Position numbers and translations under genes: made by a program. The notes beneath the pieces are model-generated. The model was not told the DNA's origin and did no database searches. It saw nothing but the letters and a program-made list of their open reading frames with translations. Positions 12,073-24,854 of a DNA stretch of 64,000 bases are shown one piece after another. How positions within the stretch are numbered: position 1 is the first letter of the stretch; every line of letters begins with the position of its first letter. This stretch comes from Medicago truncatula (taxonomy: Eukaryota; Streptophyta; Magnoliopsida; Fabales; Fabaceae), in contig NC_053047.1 of the NCBI RefSeq assembly GCF_003473485.1, positions 387,001 to 451,000 on the forward strand, written 5' to 3'.

Positions 12073-12466
12073 GGTCCGTTTGATGGTCAGGATATGATAG
12101 AGGCAGAATATGATATAAAGCTGGATAGAGATAAGATATGATAAAGACATGATAAACATTAATCTTATCATGTGTTTGATGTGCACATGATAACAAATAG
12201 GATATCATTATAATTAAATGAAAAAATTGCTCTCATAATTAATTAAATATTATAAAAATGACATGTTATTAATTATAATAGAAAATACATGCTATAATTA
12301 TTTTAAAAATGGCAAAATATCAAGATAATAAATAAGGAATGATCTTCTAATCAAATCACAATAATTTCTAAGTCAGAATAGGATAGAAAAAATGTTTATT
12401 TTATCATATCCTTTTGGTACATCAAACATAAGATTTAATGAGGATATGATTATTAAATTTAGCCCT
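12073..12466. mobile_element. Possible MITE of the 'gggtccgtttgatgg' type
   Basis: The left end 'gggtccgtttgatggtcagg' and the right end 'aaatttagccc' share only short terminal complementarity. Both flanks contain repeats of 'ggatatgat' and 'tgtttgatgt' in opposite orientation. The boundaries are uncertain, and no target duplication was found. Confidence 0.4.
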
Positions 12467-13158
12467 TTTTTTTTTTTGTGTGATAGAAAGAAAAAGGTGA
12501 AAACAATTAACTTTAAAGATGTTGAAAATTTACGCGGCTAGTTTTGGAGGCATATGAATTTTCTACGGAAATTTATGGTGCCTTTTCTCTCCTACCCTAT
12601 AGCAACGGTTGATTGGAATTTCAGTTGTTATATTCTATATATTGCGGTTGCTAAAGTGCTCGTTGCTATATGACAAATTTCTTGTAGTGGATTATGTAGA
12701 TCATTCATGTAAATTTTTATAAAAATCTATAGAAAGTTACAACATCAACATTCAAGGTTGTAGCATCAGATGCCAACGCTTTACAGCTTCTAGAGGAAAT
12801 GGAAAAACAGATGTTGTAGCCTAATAAATCAATGTTGCAGCATAAAAGACGTAAATATAAATCCAAACTTGAAACGAGGAAGAAACTCCAACCCCTTAAG
12901 CGTTGAAAAAGAAAGTGGCAATTTACTAGATTTGTTTTTTAAATTCATGTGTTCATTAATTGTTTTAGCTTGTTTTTGCAAAACCCTAGCAGCACATGTG
13001 TCGGTCTCATCCAAGTTTTAAACTTATAAGCATATTAGTCCTTTTATTTTTCACAAAGGTAATTTCATATTTAAGACAGGCAACTTAATAATTGCATCTT
13101 ACAAATCAACTAAACAATTAAATTACATACCTAACTTAAAATTATAATTTTAATTTAT

Positions 13159-13345
13159 GGGAAATGCTAACCGGTGCCCCCGGGGCACTGGTTAAGGGTA
13201 TGAAAAAGGAAATTATATAGTAGTTAATGCATTGAAATTGTGTAATTAATTTATAATAATGTCAAAAACAGTTTCCTTTTATGGTAATAATTCTCTTTTA
13301 TGGTATGCTTAACCAGTGCCCCGGGGGCACCGGTTAGCAGGACCC
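13159..13345. mobile_element. Mutator-like MITE with perfect 9-bp target duplication
   Basis: The inverted repeats begin GGGAAATGCTAACCGGTGCC on the left and GGGTCCTGCTAACCGGTGCC when the right end is read on the other strand. They continue through CCCGGGGCACTGGTTAAG. A perfect 9-bp duplication TTAATTTAT flanks the element at 13150-13158 and 13346-13354. Nine-base duplications are the hallmark of Mutator-like elements. The roughly 100-bp interior is AT-rich and non-coding. Confidence 0.88.
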
Positions 13346-13354
13346 TTAATTTAT

Positions 13355-15050
13355 TAGCAAATAAAGCAAAGGTGACCTCAGAAATCAGATTGAACAGTAA
13401 CAATGAGGTTAATAACAAATCCTTTTGGAAAACTACACATCATTCCAACAATAATAACAAAATAAAGGAAATTCTTAGGCACTCAGTTGTGCTTTGGAAC
13501 CTTTCCATTCTAGCTATTTCTTTAATTTCAAACTTAAATATGAAGAACAAAGTTCCTGTCAACATATATATCTACCCTACAACATCATTTCTGTAAGGCT
13601 GATGGAAAGTGAATACAACTTAACCATAAAGAAATAACAGTCCATCATCTAACAAGAAGCAGAAAGCCTTTTTAAATCACGGGCTTTCTCATGAAACTAA
13701 AAAAGTATAAGAATAATAATAAGTTAGTGATTTATGTCGTGTTTTTTCAAATTCAAATCAACATGTTATTCATGTAAAATGCAATGTAGGAATTTCACAG
13801 TAAACAAACATGTATTCTTTCTTCTCTTCACATACATACTATATCAACTTGTTAAGTGTGGAGCGATTAATGCAAAATGGTTTCGCTATTCAAATGAAGT
13901 AGAATAGAATGCAAGAGAGTGATTTGTGTTGTTAATATATAGTAGCTACCTCGGCATCAAGAGGAGCTTCCTTGTACCTTTTTTCTGCAAAAATACATAC
14001 ATATTTCATTGGTCAGAAGATAATACATCACGAACGGGGAGTGATTGATCGCAAGAAATTGAACGAAACCCTAACACAGTTGCGTTGAAGAAGAAGAAAG
14101 GCGCGGTTCACTATCTCAATTCTTTCCCTCTCGAAAATTCAATTAAATTTCTATATATAATAATTTGCTTAGGGTCAGCTTCTCCCTCCTCTTGAGCCAG
14201 CTATTTGTAGTAGTGAGGGTCATCCTCATAATCATCATGTGTGTGTAGGGTCCACTATCTAGGACGGATCCGTCTAGGACGACGACCCCTCCCCAAGTCC
14301 ATCTGATCCTCCTCATAAGTACAAATATCATTTTTCATAACTTTATCACCCTTAAATTTTCGTAGGTCTTAAATTTATTCATATTAATTATTTTAGGTCT
14401 CAAATCCGTTTGAGTTGATTTGGTAGTTTTGACTTCAGACCTTGAAGTGAGTTTCTCTTAAAGTCTAAGGTTCAATTTTCTTCGGTGTCAATTTCGACGC
14501 TCTAGTTTAACCTCTTCTTCAAAAAAATTATTTTAGGTCACATAATATAAAGTTTATTCATTACATTTGTTACTAATTATTTTTACTGATAATTTTTTTA
14601 ATTGAAGAAATCAAAATATCCCACTGAAATTGAGACTAGGAAGAATAGAACTTGCCGCCTTTAATTAATCTATTCAAAAAAAATTATTTATCAATTTATT
14701 AAAAAGTTAATCAATCTTGTGAATGTATTAATTTTTTTTTTAGGAGTATTTAATTTTTGTTTTGTTTTAATATTGTAAAAACTATTGTCAAAAAAATATT
14801 GTAATTCTAAAAACTAATTAAGCTATGTTTGATAAGAGATATTCATTTGCACTTATAACTTATCACATGAGTGACATGACTAAAAAATACTCATTTGATA
14901 ATTATCATTTACTCAAGAGCTTATAGCTTATCTTATCTTAGTGAACTTATAGTGTTTTTATAAGCTAAATCAAGTTGTTTATAGTTTAAAGATTAAAGTT
15001 TACAAATTCAATCAGATAATTAATCAAATATAAAAATCATTCTAAACGAG
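13355..15050. other. Intergenic; weak exon-like fragment near 13970
   Basis: No intact gene. On the minus strand, about 13988-13945, an acceptor-like 'tttttgcag' precedes a short frame ending KRYKEAPLDAEVATIY and a stop. A C/T-rich leader-like segment lies behind it up to about 14160. This could be a fragment of a small gene, but I cannot assign it. The rest is AT-rich with no feature. Confidence 0.3.
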
Positions 15051-15258
15051 TTTATCAACCATCCTTTCTTTTTGGCGCAAAAACAGAGCGTTGAGTTCAT
15101 TCGCTAGTGAGTGCAAAAACAAAAAAGTGATTTCACTTTTCTCCTTCTTCTTCAGTTTTTTCTTTCCATTCTCATGCTTCTTCTTCAACAAGACATGAAC
15201 AAATGAAACAGCATTCCACATTCTTCTTCCACATTGCCATTTCTCTCCTCTGATCAAA

Positions 15259-16006
15259 GTAACGTTCTTTCTCTTTCTCTTCTTTCTTTATTGTAAAGAA
15301 TCAAGTTTTTTTTTTTTTATTGGGGTGTTTTTATTATTGCATTTTTCATCTAAAAATTGTAAATTTTGGTGGGTTTTGTTTATTCTTCGTAAAACAATAA
15401 TGGGTTCTTGAGAAAACTTTTAAAAATCAAATTTTTTATATTGGGGTGTTTCTGTTTAATGCATTTTTATTCAAAAACGTTGGTGGGTTTTGATTATTCT
15501 TCATGAACAATCATGGGTTCTAGAGAAAAGTTGTAAAAATCAAATTTTTATACTATGTTGATGATGCCTTGTGAATGAAGTTTCTTGATGTTGGTTTCTA
15601 TTTTTAACTTTTGTGGGATTGAAACTTTCTGAATTTGAAGACTTTTTTTAATTTGGGAATTTCTAAATTTGGATCACATTATGTATTTTTGACTGTGTCT
15701 GAAATTGGTCTCTTGAATATGATTTCTTTGGTTTGTCTTTTGAATTTCATTATCTGAATTGAATATTGAATGCAACAATAGGTGATTGAGAATTTGAGAT
15801 TATGTTATTTTAGAACTTTTTAATGATTATTTGATATGGTAATTCATTGTGTTGAGTTGATTATTTCTGAATTTTTTGAATGATTATTACATTTTGGTAA
15901 TTTACTGTATTGAGTTGGCTTTTTAGGTTTGATATTATGCTATTTCAGAACTTTTTTGAATGATTATTAGATATTGGTAATTGACTATGTTTTGTTGAAT
16001 TTTTAG
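15259..16006 (+). promoter_or_regulatory. 5'-UTR intron of the AGC kinase gene
   Basis: A donor-like AAAGTAACG at 15257-15265 follows a C/T-rich leader. A T-rich tract leads to the acceptor TTTTTAG ending at 16006, 21 nt before the kinase ATG. The intervening 748 bp is T-rich, as expected for a leader intron. It contains tandem duplications, including one unit that repeats the acceptor ('ggctttttaggtttg', AG at 15925-15926). Leader introns often raise expression of plant genes; that role is inferred here. Confidence 0.55.
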
Positions 16007-16027
16007 GTGTGTTTAGATATATCTGTC

Positions 16028-18521
16028 ATGGACTCTCCTATGACTGCAGTTGAAACTATATCAGAGGTTCAGAATTCAGTTTCTGAGGTACCGATACGCC
16101 ACAGCCTTCCTATAACATCAGGGATTCCCCGTTCTTCGCGGCCTCCTTTATATAGAAATAATCAAGGAGCTTCTTCTTCTTCCAGATCTTTTTTAGAACA
16201 AAGACATTATCATCATAATTATGGAACAAAGAAGATTCACCATCTAAACAGCTATGTAGTTAATCAAAAGCATTCATATCACGAAAGAAACAATGAAAGG
16301 AGGTTGCCAACAAAATTATGCAGCAAGCAACTGTTTGATGATGATTCCGAGAATTTTGACTCAAGTTCTGAAGTATTAGAATCCGAGAGTTGTATCTTAG
16401 TTCCATCGAAACGGGCCGTTGTTAATCAACCGAAGAATTACTATTCTCAGCCAGAGACTAGTTTTTGTCTTAGTCCTCAGAACAGTTACTATTCAGCCAC
16501 TGTCTATTCGGAAGCGAAACAAAGTTTCACCGATACTGAAGTCAGTGAGTGTGTCAGTGTTGATGATAAGTCGTATGAAAGCGGAGAAGTTCCGAATTCG
16601 TGTGATTTTAATGAAAGTAGGAAAACCAGCATCTGTAGAGCGAGTACCGGAAGTGATGTTAGCAATGAAAGCAACACGAGTAGTCTGAGCAGTGCTTTGT
16701 ATAAACCTCATAAGGCAAATGATATAAGATGGGAAGCGATTCAAGCTGTCCGAGCTCGTGAGGGGATGTTGGAAATGAGGCATTTTAGAATATTGAAGAG
16801 ATTGGGAAGTGGAGATATAGGAAATGTATATCTAGCTGAACTTAGTTGCACAAGGACTTTTTTTGCCATGAAACTCATGAACAAAACCGAGCTTGCAACT
16901 CGTAAGAAGCTACTGAGGGCTCAGACGGAAAGAGAGATATTGCAGTCTTTAGATCATCCTTTTTTACCTACATTATATACACACTTTGAGACTGAGACAC
17001 TCTCTTGCTTGGTAATGGAGTTTTGTCCCGGTGGCGACCTTCATGCAATCAGGCAAAGACAACCTGGGAAGTATTTTTCGGAGCACGCTGTCAGGTTAGC
17101 TATTCCTTTCTTTATCAGCTTGCTCCATGAAATTATATATCTATATGTAACAAGAAGACATGTATATTCAATGTATCTATCCCCTGTTCAATGTGATTTG
17201 TATATGTAGTTAAACATGACACTTTGTAATTTATTAGCCCTGTTTGGATAACCAGATTAGTTATGCACTTATCGCAGAAATCTTTATACCAACTGAGCTT
17301 TTCATAAGATAAACACATGACACCTGAGATTTGTATCTAGTAGTCGATATAATTTCTTATATATATAATGGATTTTACAAGTGTTGACTTGATTTATGTT
17401 TGAGTTGAAAAATATGCTTTTCATACTTTTCTTCTGAAAATAACCAGTATATGTTTGTTCTCATCAATACTTTCTGTACTTGATCAACAGCTACGGAGAA
17501 ACAGATATCAGTTAATTTGGCCTCTCTAATAGCTTTCTTGATATGAAACCAGACTAATGAAAGCATATAGCTTATAGAAATAGCTTATACTTGTATAATA
17601 AACACTTATGTTATAAGCACTTAAGTAAGATGTTTATCCTAACAGTGTCCAAATGTATTAACATTTCTCTAATTTCCATTTTTGGGTTTTTACAGGTTTT
17701 ATGTTGCAGAAGTTCTCCTTGCTTTGGAGTACTTGCACATGCTTGGAATAATCTATAGAGACCTTAAACCGGAGAATGTGTTGGTGAGAGAAGATGGTCA
17801 TATCATGCTCTCAGATTTCGATCTCTCTCTAAGGTGCACCGTCAGTCCAACTCTAGTGAAGTCATCAAACCCGATCACTGAAACTAAAAGCTCCGGATAC
17901 TGCATTCAGCCAGCATGTGCAATGCAGCCAGACTGCATCCAACATGCATGCTTTTCGCCACGGTTTCTATCCGGAAAATCCAAAGAGAAAAAATTCAGAC
18001 TAAAGAATGACATGCATCACCAAATGACACCTCTCCCTGAGTTAGTCGCTGAGCCAACAAGTGCGCGGTCAATGTCCTTTGTAGGCACACACGAGTACTT
18101 GGCGCCTGAAATTATTAAAGGAGAAGGACATGGAAGTGCTGTGGATTGGTGGACGTTCGGGATATTCTTATACGAACTCTTGTTTGGCCGAACACCGTTC
18201 AAAGGTTCTGGGAATCGAACCACAATGTTTAATGTTGTTGGGCAGCCATTAAGGTTTCCAGAATCTCCTACTGTCAGCTTTGCTGCAAGGGACTTGATCA
18301 GAGGTTTACTTGTGAAAGAGCCCCAACACCGTCTTGCCTATAGACGCGGAGCTACCGAAATCAAACAACATCCGTTCTTTCACAATGTGAACTGGGCACT
18401 GATCCGCTGCGCTAATCCTCCAGAAGTACCAAGACAGACCATGATGATGAAACCAAACTCAACTGAAAATGAAGTTGGAATGAACCCTTCTGGTAATTAT
18501 TTAGAATTTGATTACTTTTGA
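16028..18521 (+). CDS. AGCVIII serine/threonine protein kinase (D6PK-like)
   Basis: There are two coding exons, 16028-17094 and 17696-18521. The intron is bounded by GTTAGC and TTTTTACAG, and the product is 630 aa. The first 240 residues are Ser-rich and disordered. The kinase domain follows: glycine loop [10 protein letters not shown] near residue 258, ATP-binding Lys in FAMKLMNK near 281, catalytic YRDLKPEN near 378, and DFD instead of DFG near 396. An insertion separates DFD from the APE-like LAPEIIKG near 491. DFD plus this insertion defines plant AGCVIII kinases. The protein ends FDYF, a likely PDK1-docking motif. D6PK-type members phosphorylate PIN auxin carriers at the plasma membrane; the exact subgroup is not certain. 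The ATG is preceded by a leader intron. The 3' end of this gene is duplicated twice nearby. Confidence 0.93.
17237..17650. mobile_element. MITE-like repeat inside the kinase intron
   Basis: The intron contains 'cctgtttggataaccagatt' near its start. Near its end come 'tagaaatagcttatacttgt', 'ttatgttataagcactta' and an inverted 'tatcctaacagtgtccaaat'. The same words recur at about 36190-36480 and 51350-51628, both also introns. The family is non-coding, and its ends are approximate. Confidence 0.45.
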
Positions 18522-18904
18522 TTCTAAAAATGTGATGTGTAGAGTTTGTGGACCATGATTCCTTCCTTTATTGCATAAAAGAATGCAATGAATTTTTTTT
18601 GTTCAATTACATTGATCAGCAATTGATGAACTGTTGTAAGAAATTCCAAATTCCTTGATTTGAGGAACAAAGTTTATATACTCTTTCTAGTACAATATTT
18701 TCATTTTTTTTATTATTATTTTAAAGAGTGTCATAAATCACACGTTAACATTTACTATCAAAAAGAATTACATAAGTTTAACTTTGAAACAGTCACAATT
18801 CAACATTTAGCAACATTATTTTACCCAAAATGGATAACCAATGAATCCAACTCTCTATACTCTATAGTCAACAACTCATTTTAGAACCTTTTTATAGTAG
18901 GAGA

Positions 18905-21900
18905 TTCATGAACCACTTTGTTCCCTTGCTTACATTGCTCTTAGTTTTTATCAGTTTCATCAACCACTTTGTTTTGCTCAAAACTTTGACTTTTGCAACA
19001 AGAAACCACCCCATCAACACCTTGACAACAACCAACAACGTTTTCATTGTTACTTTCTACATTAATATTCTTTCCATTAGCAAGCTTCTCGTCATTTTCT
19101 ACCTTAACTTCAGCAATAGGTGGCCCAATTCATATTCATACAATTAAATTCAACATTGATCATCTTGACAAGTCCATTCAATATAATATATAAGATGGCC
19201 AAATAAACAAATTGTAATGTGGAAGTCAAAAAGCACACATTAAGTGGCAATGTGTTGATCCAGCAAGGCAGACACATCATTAGGAGTAACATAACCATAC
19301 ATGTAATTAAATATTAGGTACGCACTACATTTTAACCAACAACAATAAAATCCTTTAAAACCTCTGCAACACCAACACTTCTGATGAAAGACGTGTCTGA
19401 TGTTCGATATGTGCTGGTGTCGAACACCACAATGTAATTACGTTTAATTAGTCCTTTTTTTCCAATTTTTTTACTAGTGTCAACGTATCTGTGTCGCGTC
19501 TGGTGTCCGTGTACGTGAGTGTTTCCAAATTCAAAATAAATAAGTGCCAGCATATTTATGACCACCAATATGAGAGCATGCCATAACTGATATCTGATCT
19601 TTCAATCCTCTGAGCTGAATGTCTTCATTGAGCTTGTCAATGAGAACAGGTCCACAAACATGGGCGGTTCCACCGTGTAGCGACCCCGGGCGGTCGCCCG
19701 GGCTCGATCGATAATTTTTGCACATTAGACTCAACCAAAAAGCTCATTAACACATTTATAAAAAGAAAAATTTGGGCAATTTGAAAATTGTCACACGTAA
19801 ATAGGTCTTGGAATTTTATTTGGCACACTATTGACAGTTTCATCTCTCTTATTTTAACGGGTTAATTGTTCAAATTGACTCTTTAATATACTTTATGTTT
19901 GAAAAATGACCCAATAAAATACAAAATATATACTCTAACATTGTAACTTGAATTTTTTCTTATTTAATTTTGATCACCCTATAATATACGTGTAGTCTAA
20001 ACATGTGACCTAAATGTTGAATTTTTTCACTATTTTTTTCTTACATGTTTAGCACGTTAAAATATAGCTTTACATAAAATTAAATTTCTTCGACCAGGGA
20101 TAAATTAATTATGAATTTTTATTCCCTCATAATTATGAATTTCTTAAACAATTTATAATTAATTTGTATCTCGTTTAAAATTTACAAAATTTCATTGTGA
20201 ATGTTTCTTATCATGTTCTAGTCATGCCTATAGGGAACTAAATTTGACTTGTGAGTATACGCTTACGCGGAACAAAATTTCAATTTTGCACGTTTCAGTT
20301 GAAAAATCAAAATAAATTTAAACGATTTCGAAATGCTATGAAACTTTACAAATCCCTTTTATGTATTTTTATAGATGTCTTTGCAAATAATGAGCTCAAA
20401 ATTTGATTTATAGATCGAGATTTTTGTTGTTTTGTTTTTTGAGCTTTTGACACTTTAAAAATTCATAATTAATTTGTCGTTTGTCGAAAATTTATAATTT
20501 TTTTGTTAAAGCCATATTTTAACGTTCTTAACTCGTCGCTGGAAAATCATGAAAAAATTCAATCTCTCAGTTGCTTTTTTGGACTTCGCGTATATTACAG
20601 GTTATAAATAATAAAAATCTCGAATTACATGGTCAGAATACATGTTATTTAATTACAGGGTCAATTTTCAGACTTCACGTATATTACGTGGTTAATTTAA
20701 ATTAATAACCCTATTTTAAATTGTACTTTTGTTGATAAAATGATAAACTTCATTTATTTTGATTTTTTTTAGGTAAAAAAAAAAAACGATTTATGACTGT
20801 TTATATATTATATCACATGTGAATTTACGATTAATTTTTCGCCCAAGCTCCATAAATTTCCTGGCTCCGCCACTGTCCACAAACAGCACACCTTACAATC
20901 ACGACTTCCATGAGCACACACAAAAATATATGAACCTGCTATCACATCTTGCACTCCACTATCCCATGGTTTACAACTCACCATTACATCATTGAAGAAA
21001 CTATCAACATTTGATTCCTTCAAACTCCTTTTCAATCAAACAACACAACACACACACCACTGAAATCTTAAATCACAATAAAATACAAATCAGTTTCGAC
21101 GTATGTCGTTTCATTTTATTGTGTTAACGAGCATAAATTATAAAAAAATATTTTTTCTAAAATTCAATTTTGATTAAAATTATCTTTCTAACAAACATGC
21201 TTATATGTTTGTGACTTTCAAATTGTAACAAACATTACTTTCAAATTCTAATCATGCCTCATCATATATCTTGATAGAGATAAATTCTTGCTAAAAAAAA
21301 TAACTTAAATTTTTAGAATTAATTAACAAATAATCCAGTTAGAAAGAAAACCATAATAAGAGAATTTATTTTTTTTACTGAGCATTGATATTTGTATAGA
21401 CAATTTTAATGCTGTATATATCTAAGTACGTATAAAATACACTTAGTTTTCGTGTTTTCATATTCTAATGAGAGAAAGAAAGAATTAATATACAAGTGGA
21501 AATCGTAAAAAATGTGCCCAATGTGCTAGGAATAAGACATTTTATAAGAATGATGTTTAATCCCGAAAAAAAAAATTATGTTTAAAAAACATTTGTTACT
21601 TAATACTGGTTTACTTGTGTAATAACAATATAATATACTTGTATTTGATCATTTCTGGGAAAATCAAGACGTCGCCGTCGGAGAAGCCATCCTCTTCAAT
21701 CGTCTCACAAACTGTGATTTTCATCTACAAACAACCAAACTAACAAATCGTAAAATCCAAAATGAAATTTGAGATAACATGAAAATTGGATACAAATTAA
21801 CATGGTCGACCTAAAGGTCAAGCAACACATGTTAGGGTTTAAGCCACGTGCTTTTGGATCAAAACTACGCGTCAAAATATCAATTTAATTATAAACATAT

Positions 21901-22294
21901 AATACGATAAATTAGTTATAAATTTTGCTCAAGTCGGTTGTTCAAGATAACAGCCTCAAATCCTCCCTAATGCAAGTTCACATCTTGGACTAGCAAAACT
22001 TAAGTCTTTAAAAATGTTGGACTGACTCTACAAATTTTGTAGAGTCGGTGCAAATTAGGACTATGAAGCAATGAATTAGCAAGTAATACCTTGACGAGGA
22101 TGTCGCAGTGGCAACACTTTTAGGAAGGGGATGGTCATCGGAGGCTTCAACACACGGAGGCCAAGTTTGGTGGTTCTTGTAACATAGAAAGACATGACGA
22201 TCGTAGGATTCAACTGTTCCAGCAAGGTTTTGCTTGTACATCTCATAACGGGAGAAACGTATTTGGCGGTGTTGACGACTTTGGAGGGAGACAT
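18905..22294 (-). pseudogene. Sucrase/ferredoxin-like pseudogene, copy A
   Basis: This minus-strand relic covers all five exons of the intact gene at 35.4-39.8 kb. Exon 1 lies near 22294-22090 (NLAGTVESYDRHVFLCYKN), frameshifted just after the start. Exon 2 is near 21732-21650 (EEDGFSDGDVLIFPEMIKY). Exon 3 is split into 21035-20876 (DVIAGSYIFVCAHGSRD) and 19658-19545 (VCGPVLIDKLNEDIQLRG) by an inserted element. Exon 4 is near 19290-19220 (YGYVTPNDVSALLDQHIA), with its last part deleted. Exon 5 runs from about 19110 to 18905 (VGCCQGVDGV), where the frame hits a stop before the membrane anchor. The 3' end faces the kinase 3' end. The multiple lesions rule out a working product. Confidence 0.9.
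19659..20875. mobile_element. hAT-like non-autonomous element inside pseudogene exon 3
   Basis: The 1217-bp insertion splits exon 3 of copy A. It is flanked by a perfect 8-bp duplication TCCACAAA at 19651-19658 and 20876-20883, as made by hAT transposases. Its ends are imperfect inverted repeats: CATGGGCGGTTCCA on the left and, read inward from the right, CAGTGGCGGAGCCA. The interior is AT-rich and has no transposase. A short GC-rich palindrome-like stretch, 'ccccgggcggtcgcccggg', lies just inside the left end. Removing the element and one duplication restores the exon's continuity with the other two copies. Confidence 0.85.
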
Positions 22295-22299
22295 ATATA

Positions 22300-23415
22300 G
22301 TTGCGGAGGAATGGAGAAGAAAGTGAGAGTTGTTTTTGAACTTGAAATGAGAGGTTTATCTAATGAAATGAGTTAACACTTAACAACATTATTTATTTAT
22401 GGCATTATAACTAATTATTTGTTGCCTACTTATTCAACTACTTTTCAATGGTCCCTCATGCTCGAGCTCACAGTCAAAGTCAGAGAAAATAGTCGAACAT
22501 ACATGCTGTGTTACTTGCACGTATATGCATCTTTTTCATAAAGCATCCCATGCATGTACAATAATGCTGAAGAAGCTATCAAAATCAAGTTTTGTATAGT
22601 GACAAAAGTCTCACATTTAATATATAGAGAAATAGAGAGAATTGTATGTTTGAACTTGCATTTCAATATATCAAATGTCTCTGTGGTCGTAGATACCATA
22701 TGAGCTTTGGTAAAAGTAGAAATCAAAGACTCAAAACAAATTGAGACAACTTTAGGAAAAACAACTCCGAGCAAGTCACCTAGGAAAAACTTGGGAACAA
22801 CATGAAAAACACTTAAATGAGAGTCTAAACTAAACTCGTGCATGGTTGGCGAATGGCGAGAGTATCGACTACTTCATTAATTTCAAGAACGACATGTTTT
22901 CATTTGACGCGACGAATTACACAACTAATGTCAATGATTTAGCGACCAATCTGGTAATTGGTACTAGGCGCGGAGGAACACCGCCTTGGATGATGATAGC
23001 CCTTAAGAGCATCACCCTCAATAATCACTTGTCTCAGCCCTTGATTCATTGCGTGAGTAAATATCAATTTAATAATTAAGTACTAACATTTGTCATTAAA
23101 AGAAGGCTCAAGAGCTCGTACTTAATGATTTTAAATAAAAATAATTTTGTAAACTATGTATGCTTTTGATTATGCGATGACAATCAATAATTTTGAATTA
23201 ATTAATTTGAATATTAATTAGTTAAATGTGAGTTGAATTTAAAATGTGTCATTTTTTTTTAGAGGAAATGTGTCATGTTTTTTTTAGTATTAGTAAAATG
23301 AAAGGAATTAAGTGTTAAAAAGAAAAGATGACCCGCGAGTGATGAATAAGGTGCGCGTGGGGGGTGATGGATACAGTCAACATTTTTATTTCATATTATT
23401 ATTATTATTCAAATT
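22300..23415. other. Intergenic, one unassigned open frame
   Basis: A 77-codon plus-strand frame at 22846-23079 (MANGESIDYFINFKNDMFSF) resembles no family I can name. On the other strand at 22511-22843 lies another unassigned frame. Either could be a decayed gene fragment. Nothing else is supported. Confidence 0.3.
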
Positions 23416-23419
23416 ATTA

Positions 23420-23712
23420 CTACCTCCGTCCCTAATTATAGGGCCCTTTTGAAAAAATAACGGAAATTAAGATAGTGGATATTTGTATTAAATATGTTTG
23501 TAATTAGTATTGTTTTTACAGTTTTATCCTTTAAGAGAGAGATGTTTTATGTTTTCAACATGCTATTTATTGTTGATTGAAGAAAAAGATGTATAATTAA
23601 TAGGGGCATGTATGTAAAGAAATAATTAATGTAGTTGGAAATAGCAAAGGGGTCTTATAAAAAGGGACAAAAAAAATTCTCAAAAGGGTCTTATAATTAG
23701 GGACGGAGGTAG
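23420..23712 (+). mobile_element. Stowaway-like MITE (293 bp)
   Basis: The ends are CTACCTCCGTCCCTAATTAT and its complement ATAATTAGGGACGGAGGTAG, a nearly perfect inverted repeat. TA flanks it at 23418-23419 and 23713-23714. The interior is shared with 11395-11678 in reverse orientation and, more diverged, with 45655-45912. Confidence 0.88.
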
Positions 23713-24121
23713 TATAACATAATTTTTTTTTTTAGCAATATAACATATTTATTTGTTCTATATAAGTTTATGTATTAACATGAAAAATTTCCTGGACAAG
23801 GTCATATGACATAATGTCAATTGCTTCAATACCAAATATTTGACTACCTATGTTATTTGCAGAAAAAATATTAAAAATAATAGTTAAATATTACATCTTA
23901 AAATATTTTGGATTTATTTCTTGAGACCACTACACAGAGATAAAGATATTATCATAGTTAAATAAATTTTTAAATTTTATTATACTCATGATGACTCCTT
24001 AATTAATTTTTTTAGACGACTAGTAAGTAAACAATAAACTATATCATTACTTGATCATAATATATAACATCCAAAACAAAGTATTATAGGATATTAGGAA
24101 TATATATAGGTGTAAATAAAA

Positions 24122-24331
24122 TAATATAAACTTTGTTCCTCAAATTAAGGCATTTGGAATTTTCTTACAACAGTTCTCATTTGGTGATCAATGCAATTGA
24201 ACAAAAAAATTGGATTGCATTGTTTTATGCAACAAAGGAAGGAATCATGGTCCACAAACTCTATACATCACATTTTTAGAATCAAAAGTAATCAAATTCT
24301 AAATAATTACCAGAAGGGTTCATTCCAAACT
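24122..24331 (-). pseudogene. Inverted duplicate of the kinase gene 3' end
   Basis: Read on the minus strand, this stretch repeats the last codons and 3' UTR of the kinase gene (18475-18680). It includes 'ggaatgaacccttctggtaa', 'gattctaaaaatgtgatgt' and 'gtggaccatgattccttcct', down to 'gaggaacaaagtttatat'. The match starts abruptly at 24331. Only the final dozen or so codons (ending FDYF) are represented, so it is a fragment. Confidence 0.88.
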
Positions 24332-24854
24332 ACATAAACAAACATAATATAGGTAAATAATAGGGTTAAATAAGTAAATAGTCCCTCTAAATAAACTAAT
24401 ATTTAATTTTAATCCTCTAAAATATTCTTTAGGTTTTTGATCTCTAAAATATTCTTTACATGATAATTTAGGCTTTTTATGAATATTTAGAGGGAACAAA
24501 GGGTTTTGCGCCCGTATCTATAGGAGGAAAGTTTAACTTCAGCATGTCATGGGAAACAGGTCGGGTCAAATGTTTGACCAACCAATGAAAAGTTTTTTAT
24601 ATGTGCTCGGGACAAATAAATTCTCTTGCTAGATTTATCATTTCCTTTGTTTTTTTTCCTTCGGAGTATTGTAATCAATTATTCTAAAAGCATAATTGTT
24701 TTTAAACTTAATTGCACTTTCTTTCCTATAGTTTGCCAATTTTGCAATTTTGCACCTCATAGTTTTATCATGAGTGTATCTCCTTGTTCCCTTATTAGGT
24801 TATGGCACCAACAGAAAAGGAACTCTTCACAGTCACCACTGTTCATAAATCACT

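Noticed and set aside
22846-23079. Frame MANGESIDYFINF as a real gene
   Set aside because: No family resemblance and no splice partners or promoter; mentioned only as unassigned.
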